Shown here: positions 23,166-33,469 of the stretch, one piece after another
Layout of the letters: every line of letters starts with the position of its first letter
Position numbering within the stretch: position 1 is the first letter of the stretch
Assembly (NCBI GenBank): GCA_011317545.1
Contig: WUJK01000007.1
Coordinates: forward strand, 2,418,001-2,482,000
Length of the DNA stretch: 64,000 bases
Origin: Coniella vitis
Taxonomy: Eukaryota > Ascomycota > Sordariomycetes > Diaporthales > Schizoparmaceae
Direction of reading: 5' to 3'
Notes under the pieces: generated by a model
Databases searched by the model: none
Seen by the model: the letters and a program-made list of their open reading frames with translations, nothing else
What the model was told of the DNA's origin: nothing
Program-made: the position numbers and the translations under genes

Positions 23166-23897
23166 TCAAGAAGGACGTAGGAGCTGGCCTGCAGCCTCTC
23201 CCGAGGACGTGATGAGATCGAGGATCTCGTAGAGCCTGTTTGTTTCAACACGGCACGTCCCACCGGGGCGCAGAGCCTTGCGAAAACCAGGACCCAGCCA
23301 CGATCTGATAGTGGCTACCTCCAAACCACTGTGATTCTGCTGCTTAACAATCTGAAAAGCCAGGTCGCAAGACATCATGGATTCGCCAGGGGCGGGGGGC
23401 GGCAGGCCTTGGCAACCACAGTTTGCACTCTCTTCCATGTCATCCACTGCCGCCGGAGTCGCAATAACTATATCACGGTCAGGGAATGGAGTTGGGACGC
23501 CTGTTGTTACAATATTTTGGAGGACTAATGATTGGGAATGGTCTGTCTCTGGCGAAGGCAGCGATGATGGCGATAGTGGCGTTGACAACGGTGATGACAT
23601 AGCAGCAGGTGGCGGTGCCGGCACCGCAGGCCGTATCGAGTGATGTGTGGACGAGGCCTTCGAGCTACGCAGGGCCTCTAGCTCAGCAGTCATTGCGCTT
23701 ATAGTCGACAATGCAGCTTTCAACTCGGCGCTCGTCTGCTCCAGTCGCGCCTCCAGGTCCTCCATTCGAGACTTGACGCGGGCTCGATGACGCCGTTGGT
23801 TGTTGCGCACACGGATGGTGTTGTGGTCGGCTGGCTTAAGGGACCATTTGGCCATCAAGACTGCCTGGTCCACAGCGGCGGTTCCGGACTGCTGCAT
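23166..23897 (-). CDS. bZIP transcription factor
   Basis: Intronless, 243 residues, ATG at 23,897. Basic region plus short leucine zipper at about residues 25-78: N-x-x-R-x-R type basic motif (NTIRVRNNQRRHRARVKSRM) followed by heptad-spaced Leu (MEDLEARL, LKAAL, MTAELEALR). The middle is Ser/Pro-rich; the C-terminal third contains a Cys cluster (ESANCGCQG, then MMSCDLA, then GGTCRVE) and a conserved-looking YEILDLITSS end. It lies head-to-head with the arsenite methyltransferase gene, 382 bp apart, so the two probably share a promoter. In yeast, bZIP proteins sense arsenite through cysteines, and this one may do likewise; that is inference. DNA-binding role confident, target unknown. Confidence 0.88.
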   Translation of the reverse strand: MQQSGTAAVDQAVLMAKWSLKPADHNTIRVRNNQRRHRARVKSRMEDLEARLEQTSAELKAALSTISAMTAELEALRSSKASSTHHSIRPAVPAPPPAAMSSPLSTPLSPSSLPSPETDHSQSLVLQNIVTTGVPTPFPDRDIVIATPAAVDDMEESANCGCQGLPPPAPGESMMSCDLAFQIVKQQNHSGLEVATIRSWLGPGFRKALRPGGTCRVETNRLYEILDLITSSGEAAGQLLRPS

Positions 23898-24279
23898 AGT
23901 GAGGTGAGTTGAAAGTCGTCGTGTGACTGTGTGCTTGGGTATATCGAGTAAACAGTGTAGTTGGAGACAATGACAGAAGGAGCGTTTCGATTGAGCTTGG
24001 GGAGCGGGAAGCTAGGAAAGTTTTTGATGACATACCATGTCTTTACCGCTTTCGGTCTAGACTCTGCTGGTGACATATCAATTGTTGCCCTAAAGAGGCA
24101 ATGGTGCTAGAGTTATTCCGCCGCTTCCCTCGATATAAGTTGGAAAGCTTCCCATATATTCTCTTCTCGAATATGTCCGCACTTTCATTTTTCGAGACAT
24201 AGTTCGCTTCGATTCTACTCAAACTTGGTTTGTGTTCTCTTGCAACTTTCCTCTCATTAAAGCAAGGCACACATCTAAA
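23898..24279. promoter_or_regulatory. Divergent promoter between bZIP and arsenite methyltransferase genes
   Basis: 382 bp separating the two ATGs. It must hold both promoters and 5' UTRs. I see no other gene and no operator I can name; the layout suggests joint regulation. Confidence 0.5.
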
Positions 24280-25540
24280 ATGGCGACTCCTACATCCCGG
24301 CAAATTTACAACGAAGTCACTGAGCGCTACAGCGCTGCTTCGAAAGGCACATCTGCCGACTATGGTCATGCTGTCGCCAAAGCTTTTGGATATTCCGAAC
24401 AGGATCTAGCAGATGCACCAAAAGAGGCCAATCTTGGTCTGAGCTGCGGAAACCCGCTGGTCATGGCTGGAATTCGCGAGGTACGTTGTTGTTTACCTCT
24501 GCGGGCTGTTGTTTCAAGCAAGTTTACGCGTGGAAGACTTGGAGCCCTGCTTGCATTCGGCTGCAACTCGGACTGATGAACATATGTAGGGCGAGACTGT
24601 CATTGACCTGGGAAGCGGCGCGGGCTTCGACGTCTTCATGGCCGCCAGCAAGGTTGGACCTACCGGCAAGGTCATTGGTGTCGATATGAACAAGGTGGGT
24701 GTCTTCCATTAGACAACACGACTGAAATAAGACTGCAAAACCTAACGTTGCCCAGGATATGCTGGCACGAGCCAACGAAATCAAGACCAAACATGGCAAA
24801 GACAATGTCGAATTCGTCGAAGCCCGCATCACCGACATGTCTTCGATACCTGATAACACGGCAGATGTCATCATCTCGAATTGCGTGGTCAACCTAGTCC
24901 CCGAAGACGACAAGCCACTGGTGTTCAAGGAAGTGCACCGCCTGCTCAAGCCAGGCGGCCGCGTTGCGATTTCAGACATTTTGGCCAAGAAGCCCCTCCC
25001 AGAGAAGCTACGTGCCAACATGGCTCTTTATGTTGGATGCGTATCCGGTGCCAGTTTGGTCGAACAATATCAGAATTACCTACAAGAAGCTGGCTTCGCC
25101 AAGGAGAGCGTTGTCATCAAGGACGATGGAGCCGACCTGAATGTCTACATCGAGACAAACCCAGACGGCTCGAGGACAATCGGTGGGAGGGAGGGCAACC
25201 TATGCTGCAACCCAAGAACGGAGACCATACCAGCACCCGCAGCCTCATCATCGTGCTGTTCCAAAGGTAATGCTGAGCCTGTAAATGCATCACGCTGCGG
25301 TGCTAAGTTGGAGGCACCAGCACCCGTCGCCGCGTCATCTTCTTGCTGCGGGAGCGAGAGCAAGGCTCAAGATTTGTGTGCCTTTGACGAGAGCGCTCTG
25401 GCAGATTTGGAGGGCGAGGATTTGAACAGCTGGGCAGGTAAGTTGCTGTCCTCTTATTGACTCTTGTGCAGCCTTTTGGGACGGTTGTTAAAAAGACATT
25501 GTGACCAGGTTCCTACAAGATCTACGCGGTTAAGTCCTAG
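24280..25540 (+). CDS. Arsenite S-adenosylmethionine methyltransferase
   Basis: Converts trivalent arsenic to methylated arsenicals using SAM; a cytosolic detoxification enzyme of the ArsM/AS3MT family. Four exons: 24,280-24,480, 24,590-24,694, 24,756-25,437 and 25,509-25,540, giving 339 residues. SAM-binding motif I is VIDLGSGAGFDVF (about residues 71-83). The three Cys that bind arsenite in characterised enzymes appear in their usual contexts: Cys56 (LSCGNP), Cys145 (SNCVVNL) and Cys197 (YVGCVSGA). A Cys-rich C-terminal region carries three Cys-Cys pairs (NLCCNP, SSCCSK, SSCCGS) before the conserved SYKIYAVKS end, which is encoded by the tiny last exon. All introns are 61-109 bp GT-AG. Divergent from a bZIP gene. 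Confidence 0.93.
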
Positions 25541-26616
25541 TTGCAAAGTCGCTTTCCCTTGATCAGATGCGGCTCATCTTTTATAACAAGAGCCTTCGAG
25601 ACACGATAGCTGCATATAGTTGTTAGTATGGAGGAAAGGATAATGAGGGTCTGTCGCGGGTACATGACTACCTTGCCCAATTGTACCTTTGCCAGCAGTC
25701 GATCCACAATCCCGACCGTCAAGTTTTGCCAGCACTTTATGGTGCACAACTCCACATGCAATGGTTAATTACATAGGCGCAACAGATTGAACTTTTCCGG
25801 GCACGTGGGCACGGGCTATCCGGGGGATTCCTACTGAATGGAAGTCTTCTGTTGTTGTTTGGTCATAGCACGTGGCCCACGGCAAAGCTCTCAGTGGAAA
25901 AGCCAGGTGCCACAATGTGCCGTACAACCGTGCATGGTCCCCTGTACATAGTACCTCTAGGATAGCTTGCACATGGTGCGCTATGGGGATTTTCAGCAAC
26001 CACAACCCAGCAACTGTGCTGTGCCGGGTTGTCCTGGCTCTCCTGACTGCCAATCGCCGCTGCGATGAAAAGCCGCTGTGCTGACCTTCAGATGGGCTTT
26101 TCAGAAGGGTTTCCCCACCTAAATGCATTTGCTACAGGGCCTCCCTGTCAGTAATCTTGGCCCTGGCCTGCAGGCCACCCCGCAGATCTTCAAGCTAGAC
26201 CACTCTGAACGTTTTCGCTCGCCCCTCACTGCGAAGTGCGACCTCCCTCTTTGGGAAAAGCAGTATCAGCGAGGAACGGCAATGGAGCGTCGCGCCTGCT
26301 GCTAATCGGCCAATGGTCTGCACGCACTCGAGCATGCGCGGGCAGGTGGTGCTCGGTGAGGCGTGCTCGGAAGGACAGCAAGAGGCGGTGGGCTTCGAGC
26401 GAGATAGCGGGGGCGGGCTACTGCTAGAGGGAAATATCTAAAGTAGACGAGGGCGGAATGCCAAATACAGCCGTCTGCCTTGTTACCTCTCAGTCTGTTC
26501 TTTCTGTGGGTTGGTGGTGATAATAAAACCGTACGTCGACGAACTTGATCTGGTCTTTGGAACCCCCTGAAAGGAGAAGTTTCTCTGTTTGGGCCCTCGA
26601 ACCCTCATCCACCACA
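25541..26616. other. Intergenic region
   Basis: About 1.1 kb with no supported gene; includes the 5' region of the metal transporter gene. Confidence 0.45.
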
Positions 26617-27906
26617 ATGTTCGAGTCGCTAAAGCATACGATACGCCGCAGCGGTGGCTTCTACAACTCGTCCTCGTCCTCTGCGTCCTCAGCTTTGCCC
26701 GTCTACTCTCCCCTTACCACCGACACTTTCCCTCTCTCGCCGACAGAAGACACCCACAGCGAGCTCAAACCCGCTCAGCGCCATGCCATCTCCTCGCCCT
26801 CGCCCTCGCCCTCGCTCTCATGGCCGCTCAGCGGATTCAGCAGCAGCAGCAGCAGCAGCAGCGGCGGCGGCGGCGGCTACACCCGTCCATCACTCGCTCG
26901 CTTCCTCGCTGACTTCACCCTCGGCTTCGCAGACGGCCTGACTGTGCCCTTTGCGCTGACGGCGGGCCTCTCGAGTCTGGGACAGACGGACACAGTCATA
27001 TATGCGGGTATGGCTGAGATCTGCGCGGGCAGCATCTCCATGGGTATTGGCGGGTACCTCAGCGCCAAAGGGGATATGCCTACGGCGGGTGCGAGTGCGA
27101 GTGCGAGTACAATCGACGATGCTAGCTTTGATACCGCGTGCGATTCGGCATTGGCGTCTTCCTCTTCCTCTTCGTCGTCGTCCTCCTTGTCGACTTCTTC
27201 TTCATCTGCCTCTTCCTCGACGATCGTAGATTCCGATAGCGAAACTTGTATCGGTAGCCAAGACGAGAAGCATTGCGGCATCATCTTGAGCGGAAAGTCA
27301 GCTGCCTCAACTGCCGTCGACGTGTACCTCGCGCCGCTGGACCTCCCGCGCGAACTGCTCGATCTGGTACGAGACCACGTGGCGGGCAGACACGACCTAG
27401 CGAACAAAGTGGCTTCATGCACAAACACACCAGGAACCTTCGGCCACGACCGTGACAGTGACGGCGACCAGGATAACGAGGATGGGGATCCAAAGGAGGA
27501 CGCTCCGCCGCACCCCGTCCTATCAGGCTTCTCGGTCGCGCTGGGATACCTGATTGGCGGCAGTCTGCCGCTGTTCCCATACTTCCTTGTCAGCCACGTC
27601 GGGGACGGGCTACTGTGGAGTTTCACCGTCTGTCTTGTGGCGCTGTTTATGTTTGGCTTTGTCAAGGACTTTGTGCTGCATTTGCAGATGCAGAAGCAAA
27701 TGGCAGAGGCGGCTGCTGCCAAGGACTGGGTTATCCGGGGGCGTGATAGTAGCAGTAAGGCGATGATGCGATGGCAGTGGAAGGATGTGCGGCGGAGTGC
27801 GTGGGAGGGCTTGCAGATGGTGATATTAGGCAGTTTGGCAGCGGGTGCTGCTGTACTTTGCGTGAGACTGTTTGATGGGATGGGCTATGCTCAAGCTGAG
27901 CCTTAG
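26617..27906 (+). CDS. CCC1/VIT1-family vacuolar iron (or manganese) transporter
   Basis: Intronless, 429 residues. The start is the ATG at 26,617 (ACAATGT); an in-frame non-ATG extension upstream is ignored. The first half of the VIT1 domain is at about residues 88-150: LADFTLGFADGLTVPFAL, then YAGMAEICAGSISMGIGGYLSAKGD, the last segment being the metal-binding helix region of the family. The C-terminal half contains three further membrane helices (SVALGYLIGGSLPLFPYF, LLWSFTVCLVALFMFGFVKD, LQMVILGSLAAGAAVLCV). Between them is a long low-complexity Ser/Asp/Glu-rich loop, and the N-terminus is also Ser-rich. Likely imports Fe2+/Mn2+ into the vacuole in exchange for protons. Confidence 0.9.
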   Translation: MFESLKHTIRRSGGFYNSSSSSASSALPVYSPLTTDTFPLSPTEDTHSELKPAQRHAISSPSPSPSLSWPLSGFSSSSSSSSGGGGGYTRPSLARFLADFTLGFADGLTVPFALTAGLSSLGQTDTVIYAGMAEICAGSISMGIGGYLSAKGDMPTAGASASASTIDDASFDTACDSALASSSSSSSSSSLSTSSSSASSSTIVDSDSETCIGSQDEKHCGIILSGKSAASTAVDVYLAPLDLPRELLDLVRDHVAGRHDLANKVASCTNTPGTFGHDRDSDGDQDNEDGDPKEDAPPHPVLSGFSVALGYLIGGSLPLFPYFLVSHVGDGLLWSFTVCLVALFMFGFVKDFVLHLQMQKQMAEAAAAKDWVIRGRDSSSKAMMRWQWKDVRRSAWEGLQMVILGSLAAGAAVLCVRLFDGMGYAQAEP

Positions 27907-28555
27907 CCTTGCGTGGGATCAAAGCTGAGTTGCTGTCCACACGGGTCTTTTGCCGACATGGAGCTGTACTCGAGACAGGAGAAGCAGGTATATATAATAT
28001 ATAAGCATTGGAATCATTTCACATTTCAGCCATATCACTACCAGGTCAAGCACATCAATCAAGCTGGAGGAGTGTCCTGTAATTGTCGTCTCAAACCAGC
28101 CAAATGCCTAAAGACTGCTTGCTCTGGGAGACAAAGACGTCAATAACGGGCTATTGTTAGCAACCAACGACCAAAGGCTGCAAACGCATGTTTTGGTGTT
28201 TCCCTCCCCAATGCCTATCAGTGGGCTCAGAACATTGGCCACCACCTCCTTTGACTACTAAGTTTTTCCCGGGCTTGTCTTCATGCTTTTTTTCCTTTTT
28301 TTTTTTCCCCCTTGTTTTTTTGTTTGTTTTATAGTCTTTCCATTTGAACCAAGAATCACGTTGATGCTTATTCTGAGTTCCTTCGCACTCTCTTCTGCTA
28401 GATGCCAACCGTTTCTGTGAAAACTGAAAGGCAACGGTTGTTGCTGTGAAGTTGTTAGCATGGCTTATCAAGGCAGGCCAGATGAAGTGGCTAGTCATCT
28501 CTGGGATCAATACTCACACTTTGAGAGACACAAATGCACGTGCAATGAGAGCCAT
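27907..28555. other. Intergenic region
   Basis: No supported gene. A T-rich tract at about 28,286-28,330 gives low-complexity frames on the minus strand. Confidence 0.45.
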
Positions 28556-29375
28556 CTACCTGGAGTACCAAGCCTTGACGGTGGTTTCCTCTTGGGGTTT
28601 CTCCTCAGGCTGCTTGAGGAATCGCTCGGGCACATTCATCTTGTCATAGTTGCATGTGAATCCAACATGGACGAAGTCCTCCGAGGTCTGCAGAACCTTG
28701 TTCAGCAACGCCTTGGCAAACTCTTCCAGAGCAGCACTCGGGATAGCAGAATGCTGGTAGACAGGTGTTTCCACATCCTTTCGGTCATGGTCATCGTGGT
28801 CATCGTCGACGTCATCCAAGAGCTCGGCATCCTAGTCCAAGTCTTGAGAATTGTCGCTGCTGCGGGCGGCGCTGTTATTGCTGCCAATGTCGGGATTGTC
28901 TGTACGAAAGGAAAGTCAGTATCGGTAAGCATTGTCCACGAGCGACGGGCATAAGTTGTAATGAAGAAAAAGAAAAAGAAAAAGAACCTTCTGTTGAAAA
29001 GGGTTGAAACAACAGCTTGGTAGGCTTCTTACCACTAGTAGCAACAGAGGGGCAGTCGTCCTTACCGAGATCTCCAGGAGCACGACACAAGGTTTTGATG
29101 CAGTGGGAGTTTGTGCCCGCAGTGAGGCACCCACCAGTGTTGAAATACAACACCAGAAGAGCAAGCAATGAGCGGTTCAGCTATTAGAATACAGTGAGTG
29201 TTAGTGGGTTCATTTATATATTCAGGTAGTTGAAAGTAAAGTGTAATATGGGTAGGAATGGTGTATTCTAATGTCCAAAAAGACAAGACGAGAACGTGCC
29301 ACGGTTTCGGATGCAAGTACATGGGCAGGTTAGATGAAGTTCATGAAAGTATTGCAAGATAACGATTACCTTCAT
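28556..29375 (-). pseudogene. Small secreted protein gene with an in-frame TAG
   Basis: Minus-strand gene with good splice signals: exon 1 29,375-29,370 (Met-Lys only), exon 2 29,180-29,033, exon 3 from 28,899. Introns are 189 and 133 bp. The product starts with a signal peptide (MKLNRSLLALLVLYF, then a Cys-containing mature part, SHCIKTLCRAPGDLGKDDC). In exon 3 the frame meets TAG at 28,834-28,832 after 73 residues, then continues open for another 91 codons to a stop at 28,556. That second part looks like real protein (Asp-rich stretch, then AALEEFAKALLNKVLQTSEDF, one further Cys). I found no splice pair of matching phase that removes the TAG. Either the gene is broken in this strain, or the true product is only 73 residues. 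No family recognised; secreted, effector-like size. Confidence 0.5.
28961..28987. repeat. Purine (AAGAA) microsatellite
   Basis: Short run of GAAAAA-type units lying within intron 2 of the small secreted protein gene; on the coding strand it forms a polypyrimidine tract. Confidence 0.7.
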
Positions 29376-30720
29376 GATGTTTGCAGTTGCAGTGAAGTTC
29401 AGCAGGTGTGTTAGTCGTCTTGTGTTGTATGAGTCAAGTAGTGAAACTCAATTGAGTGTTACTAGTCTTGCAGAAGGGGAATGCTCAGAACTTTGATAGC
29501 TTTGGCTTGTTCGATCTGAAGGAGGGGATGAGACTGGCTTGGGACCCCGCAATGAGAAAGGATTGGCTGTGACTGAGATTGAGATCGAAAAAAGGCCAAG
29601 GTCTAGTCCTAGATAGGATAGACCTGATGAATGTAAGTCGGTTGGGGTGCACGACAGGTCTTGAAGGAGTGTGGTTGGATAGAACCAAAGTTTCTGACTG
29701 GGTCTGCTCTGGTGGCAAAAGAGAAGGAGGAAGAAACCCGGTCAAGGATGGAGGATGGAAGAGGTTAAGAGTCAAAGAGCAGGGCGCAAGTTGCTGGGCA
29801 CCACGTGAGAACGCGTTCCAGAGCTCCTGTGAAGCTTTCTTTTGATCAGCAGACGCGTTTGAGGAGCACGTGGACTACTTTAGCGCCGCTATCCTCAGGC
29901 CAGGAGGAGGGCTCCCTAGTCCAGGGGCCGGATTAACAGAGAGGGCGCAATAACTGTTAATCCGGCCCAGATAATCCGGATATTCTGGACAGCGCCTGCT
30001 GCCTGAAGACAGCCAGTATGACCCATCCACCTGCTCGTCCAGATGATTATAGCAAAATATGTGTATTCGAACCCAAAGGTTGTGTTCTTGAGGCGTGAAA
30101 TTGCTAGTGAATGGAAAGCTCTCCTCAAGAAATCTCCTAAGAAGGCCACGGTGCTTCGGCGACAGATTTTATATATATGAAAAAGTCTACTGCAACATAC
30201 AAACATTATACAGCATACTAATAGACCATGTTTTACAGTCATCATAATATAATTCCGATTCTTGCTATTAGTGACCACTGACTGCAGATATTTGTTATGA
30301 TTGCAGAATCTCGGAAACGCAGAGATATACGCACATAACCTAGAGTGTTCAATCCAAGATCGTAATACAAACATGAATAACTTTGAACAGCAGCATGGTT
30401 GATAGCCTTCTTGTATCAATAATATTACTAGTCAGTCTCTTCGGAGCATACTTTGAATTTTTGTCTGGACGAGACGAGGGCAGGGGCAGGGCCATCCATG
30501 GCTGTCAAAGTCTTGTACCTGGATCTGGAGCCTCAGCCTTGTGAGTGACTGGGTACCCCTGTCAAGAGCAACAGCCTTGTCCGAGACCCAGCTCCATGAC
30601 ATCATGTCTCTGTGCCTGTCGACTCTACCCGCCAAATCATTTGCCAGCTGTACCAGGCCTCTCTGAAGCACGGACTGCAATCAAAACACCTCATACCTCA
30701 ATAGTCTGGCCTGGAAAACC
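29376..30720. other. Intergenic region with a transposon-like inverted repeat
   Basis: No supported gene; a 167-codon minus-strand frame at 29,916-30,419 has no domain signal. Contains the 15-bp inverted repeat at 29,925-29,968. Confidence 0.5.
29925..29968. repeat. 15-bp perfect inverted repeat, possible pogo/Fot-type TIR remnant
   Basis: Arms GGGCCGGATTAACAG (29,925-29,939) and its exact reverse complement (29,954-29,968) flank a 14-bp loop; a further AATCCGG follows at about 29,973-29,979. Repeated TAATCCGG motifs are typical of terminal inverted repeats of fungal Fot/pogo-like transposons, so this may be a solo end or excision relic. No transposase is readable nearby. Confidence 0.5.
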
Positions 30721-31749
30721 ATGGCGACTAATTTCTCTTCCAGAAGACTTGAAAACATCAAGCGAAACCAGGAGCTGCTAGAGGAACTCGGAGCTGTAGC
30801 CCAGGCAAAAGCTATCCGAGCTTCATCAACGCTCCCAAGCACCAGAAATAGGCAGAGAAGGGTCACCAAGAGGCCTCGAAACACCATAATCAGGACTGAT
30901 GTGCAGCCCACGAGAGCATCAGCCCGCATAGCTGCCGCAGCAACAGCCCCAGCGTACGATGACGATGGTTCTTCAAACCAAAGCGATGGTTCTGCAGCAT
31001 CGACGCCACGCAAACGGCAGAAGACCATCAAGAAGCGACCAAAGACGGTAGCAAAACCAGCCAAGGAGAGTCCGCCCAGGGCCAGTGGCTACAGTGAGAA
31101 GGAACTGAATGAGCTTCGAACCTCGTGGTCATCCTGGACGCCGGTTGCAGGCCCTCCTACTCGTGATGATGCTGGCGTCTTCCACTTTGCTTCGCACCCC
31201 GACTTTACTCCCAACAAGTCGCCTGCTGAAGTTCTCCGCGAAGGCGCCTTTGGTGGCTCGTATTTTCGACCACTATACTCAAAGAAGCTCGGAATCACAA
31301 TCGCTGACGATTACCTGGAACTGCCCGAGTCCTGGTACCAAGGTCTTGATTGTTCCTACTATCTCGCCTCCTCCGCTTACGATCCCGAGGCAAACAAATT
31401 CAAGGTAGCCTGTGGTCAGAGCATCGAGGAGTGGGAAGCCAGCGGCTGGATCAACCACCAGTTCGACGTGAGGGGCTGGTTCCAGTGGTACTGTCGCTTC
31501 TTCCAAGGCAGGCGATGCGAGGACGACGAAAGACAAATCAGCAGATGGAAGAAGTGCGTTGGCTCTACTGGACGATGGCGGCGAATGCTGCTGAAAAAGT
31601 ACGCAGCTTTGGGAGTCAGAACGGTTTGGGACGATGGCGAGGACGAAGATGCGCCAGAGGTCAGCCCTGTCATACACCAGACCTGTCACCACTGGGCCTT
31701 TGAAGTCACGCAAGACGTATTGGACCATTACTGGGAGACGGGCACGTGA
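30721..31749 (+). CDS. Conserved protein of unknown function, probably nuclear
   Basis: Intronless, 342 residues, ATG at 30,721. Two parts. The N-terminal 130 residues are basic and disordered: a short helix with the pattern RRLENIKRNQELLEELG, then Lys/Arg-rich patches (RKRQKTIKKRPKT) that look like nuclear localisation signals. The C-terminal part (about 135-342) is globular and rich in Trp, Tyr and Cys (GGSYFRPLYSKKLG, SWYQGLDCSYYLAS, DVRGWFQWYCRFFQGRRCEDDERQI, HQTCHHWAF). The Trp/Cys-dense segment looks well conserved and resembles uncharacterised proteins I associate with many fungi, but I cannot assign a Pfam family or a function. Confidence 0.75.
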   Translation: MATNFSSRRLENIKRNQELLEELGAVAQAKAIRASSTLPSTRNRQRRVTKRPRNTIIRTDVQPTRASARIAAAATAPAYDDDGSSNQSDGSAASTPRKRQKTIKKRPKTVAKPAKESPPRASGYSEKELNELRTSWSSWTPVAGPPTRDDAGVFHFASHPDFTPNKSPAEVLREGAFGGSYFRPLYSKKLGITIADDYLELPESWYQGLDCSYYLASSAYDPEANKFKVACGQSIEEWEASGWINHQFDVRGWFQWYCRFFQGRRCEDDERQISRWKKCVGSTGRWRRMLLKKYAALGVRTVWDDGEDEDAPEVSPVIHQTCHHWAFEVTQDVLDHYWETGT

Positions 31750-31985
31750 GAATTATGTGGGGGCAATATATACAAGACAAAGTACCAAAAGAGTTGTTGC
31801 AAAAAAAAGAAGAGAAAAAAAGAAAAAAAAACCGCGTGGTCCGGACATTCGTTCCAGGCGTGGAAGAAGATGCATATCGTCCGCCAATACCCATTGACTT
31901 GCCAAATCCACCCTCGAGTCAAAACAGAAACTGAGCTGCTTGCCTCCCCAACCTGCAGAAACCGAGCGCGGCTCGATGATATTGC

Positions 31986-33469
31986 TTACGAACAGGCAAC
32001 GTTGCTGGGGACGTTCTCGCAGCTAGAGTATGTCTTGCCACCCGTCACGGCAACGCTGGACCAGGTCCAGTCCGAGCAAGCGCCCGAGCCACAGACAATA
32101 ACAACGTCGTAGCCGCTGCTAGAAACAGCTCCGGTTCCGACAATGTTCTTGACCGTGAGATCGGTGATTGGGATGCCGCTAGTCGGCGAGCCTTTGAGGT
32201 CACCGCCGTCATAGTTCTGCTCAATGAGGATGCCGTATCTGGGTCGGCCTTGTGAGTAACGTGGGAGCTGCCTTGGGAAGTGGTTTGCTAGCGTGAGGTC
32301 ACTTACTTGGAAATGCTAGACAAGGTGATGTCGTCGTACAGCACGTCGGTGATGCTGCCGGTGTCGCCCTCGGTCGCCTTGATACGGATACCTGGACCTG
32401 CTGTCAGCGTTGGATTCTTTGTAATGCGCTGGGCACCTGTGCTTACCGTTGACAGAGTCGGTGACAGTCGAGGTAGTGAAGCTGATATCGGAAACGGTGT
32501 TGTCATCGCGTCCGCCGACAGATCCAATGGACAAGCCGTGGCCACCGGAGCAGTATCCGTTTCTAAAGGTGATGTTCTGCAAAGATGTCAATTTCTGGAG
32601 GACATGGTGTCTTCTCAAAGACTTCCTGTGGTCCCAGTGGATTTATACGTACTGTGCCAGAGTTGATGGCAACACAGTCATCCTGGTTGTAGACGGTCGC
32701 ATACTCGATCAGGACACCAGTCGAAGAACCTATGTCGAAGCCGTCCGTGTTGGCTCCCTCGCTGTCGCCTGCCGAGGCATCGATGGTCACGTACGCGACC
32801 TCGAGGTTTGTGACGCCGTTGATGCTGAAGACCTGCACCGGTGGGTTCAGGATGGTCAGGGTCTCGATGAGCGAGTCGGTCAAGTCGTGCGCCTGGAAGA
32901 ACTTGGGCTTGGTCTTGCCGCCGTTGCTTCCCTCGCCGTCCCAGTAGCTCTGGATGCTCTTTGTCAGCCTTGCCTTTTCTTTCTCTTCCCTTTTCTTCTC
33001 CAACGTGTTATATATGGGGTTTTTGTTTTTTTGAAAAAAGAAAATGCCAACTTACCGCACCGTTGCCGTTGAGGATGGAGCCGCCGTTGGATTGGCCAGC
33101 AACCTTGATGTTGGTGCCAGAAACAGCAAACAGAGGGCCATCCCACTCGTCGTACGCAAAGCTCGTCTCGCCCTGGAAGATGATGGTCGTGTCGTCGGGG
33201 AGGTCGGTCATGTCGAGCGTCTTGCCAGCGGGCACAGTCAGGGCGTCGAGGATGATGGTGGAGCAGGACGACTTGGACTTGGAGGCCGACGAGTAGCCCA
33301 GGCTGCCCGAGAAGGTGCAGGTGGCGGCGCGGCGCTCAATCTTGCGCTCCTCGATGGCGCGCTCGACCTCGTGAGAGCTGGGTGCTGGGGTGGGCGCGGG
33401 CGCGGGCGCGGGATTGGCCAGGATCGCCTGGGCCCAAAGGGCAAGGCTCAAGGCTGCGTAGGAGCGCAT
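31986..33469 (-). CDS. Secreted endopolygalacturonase (GH28)
   Basis: Cleaves alpha-1,4-galacturonosyl bonds in pectin outside the cell. Five exons on the minus strand: 33,469-33,056, 32,949-32,653, 32,576-32,447, 32,397-32,307 and 32,238-31,986, giving 394 residues; introns 106, 76, 49, 68 bp. Signal peptide MRSYAALSLALWAQAILA, then a Pro/Ala-rich spacer and a possible dibasic prosequence end (IERR) before the catalytic domain. All GH28 motifs are in order: Asn205-Thr-Asp207, Asp228-Asp229, Gly249-His250-Gly251 and Arg285-Ile-Lys287. The Cys-containing C-terminus SSCENVPSNVACS is also typical. The acceptor of intron 1 was placed at CAG/32,949 because this joins GNGA to SYWDGEGSNGG as in the family. 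Probably used for saprotrophic or plant-associated growth. Confidence 0.94.

Noticed and set aside
27535..27940. Minus-strand frames in the VIT1 gene
   Set aside because: Ser/Pro/Arg-rich shadows of the real coding strand.
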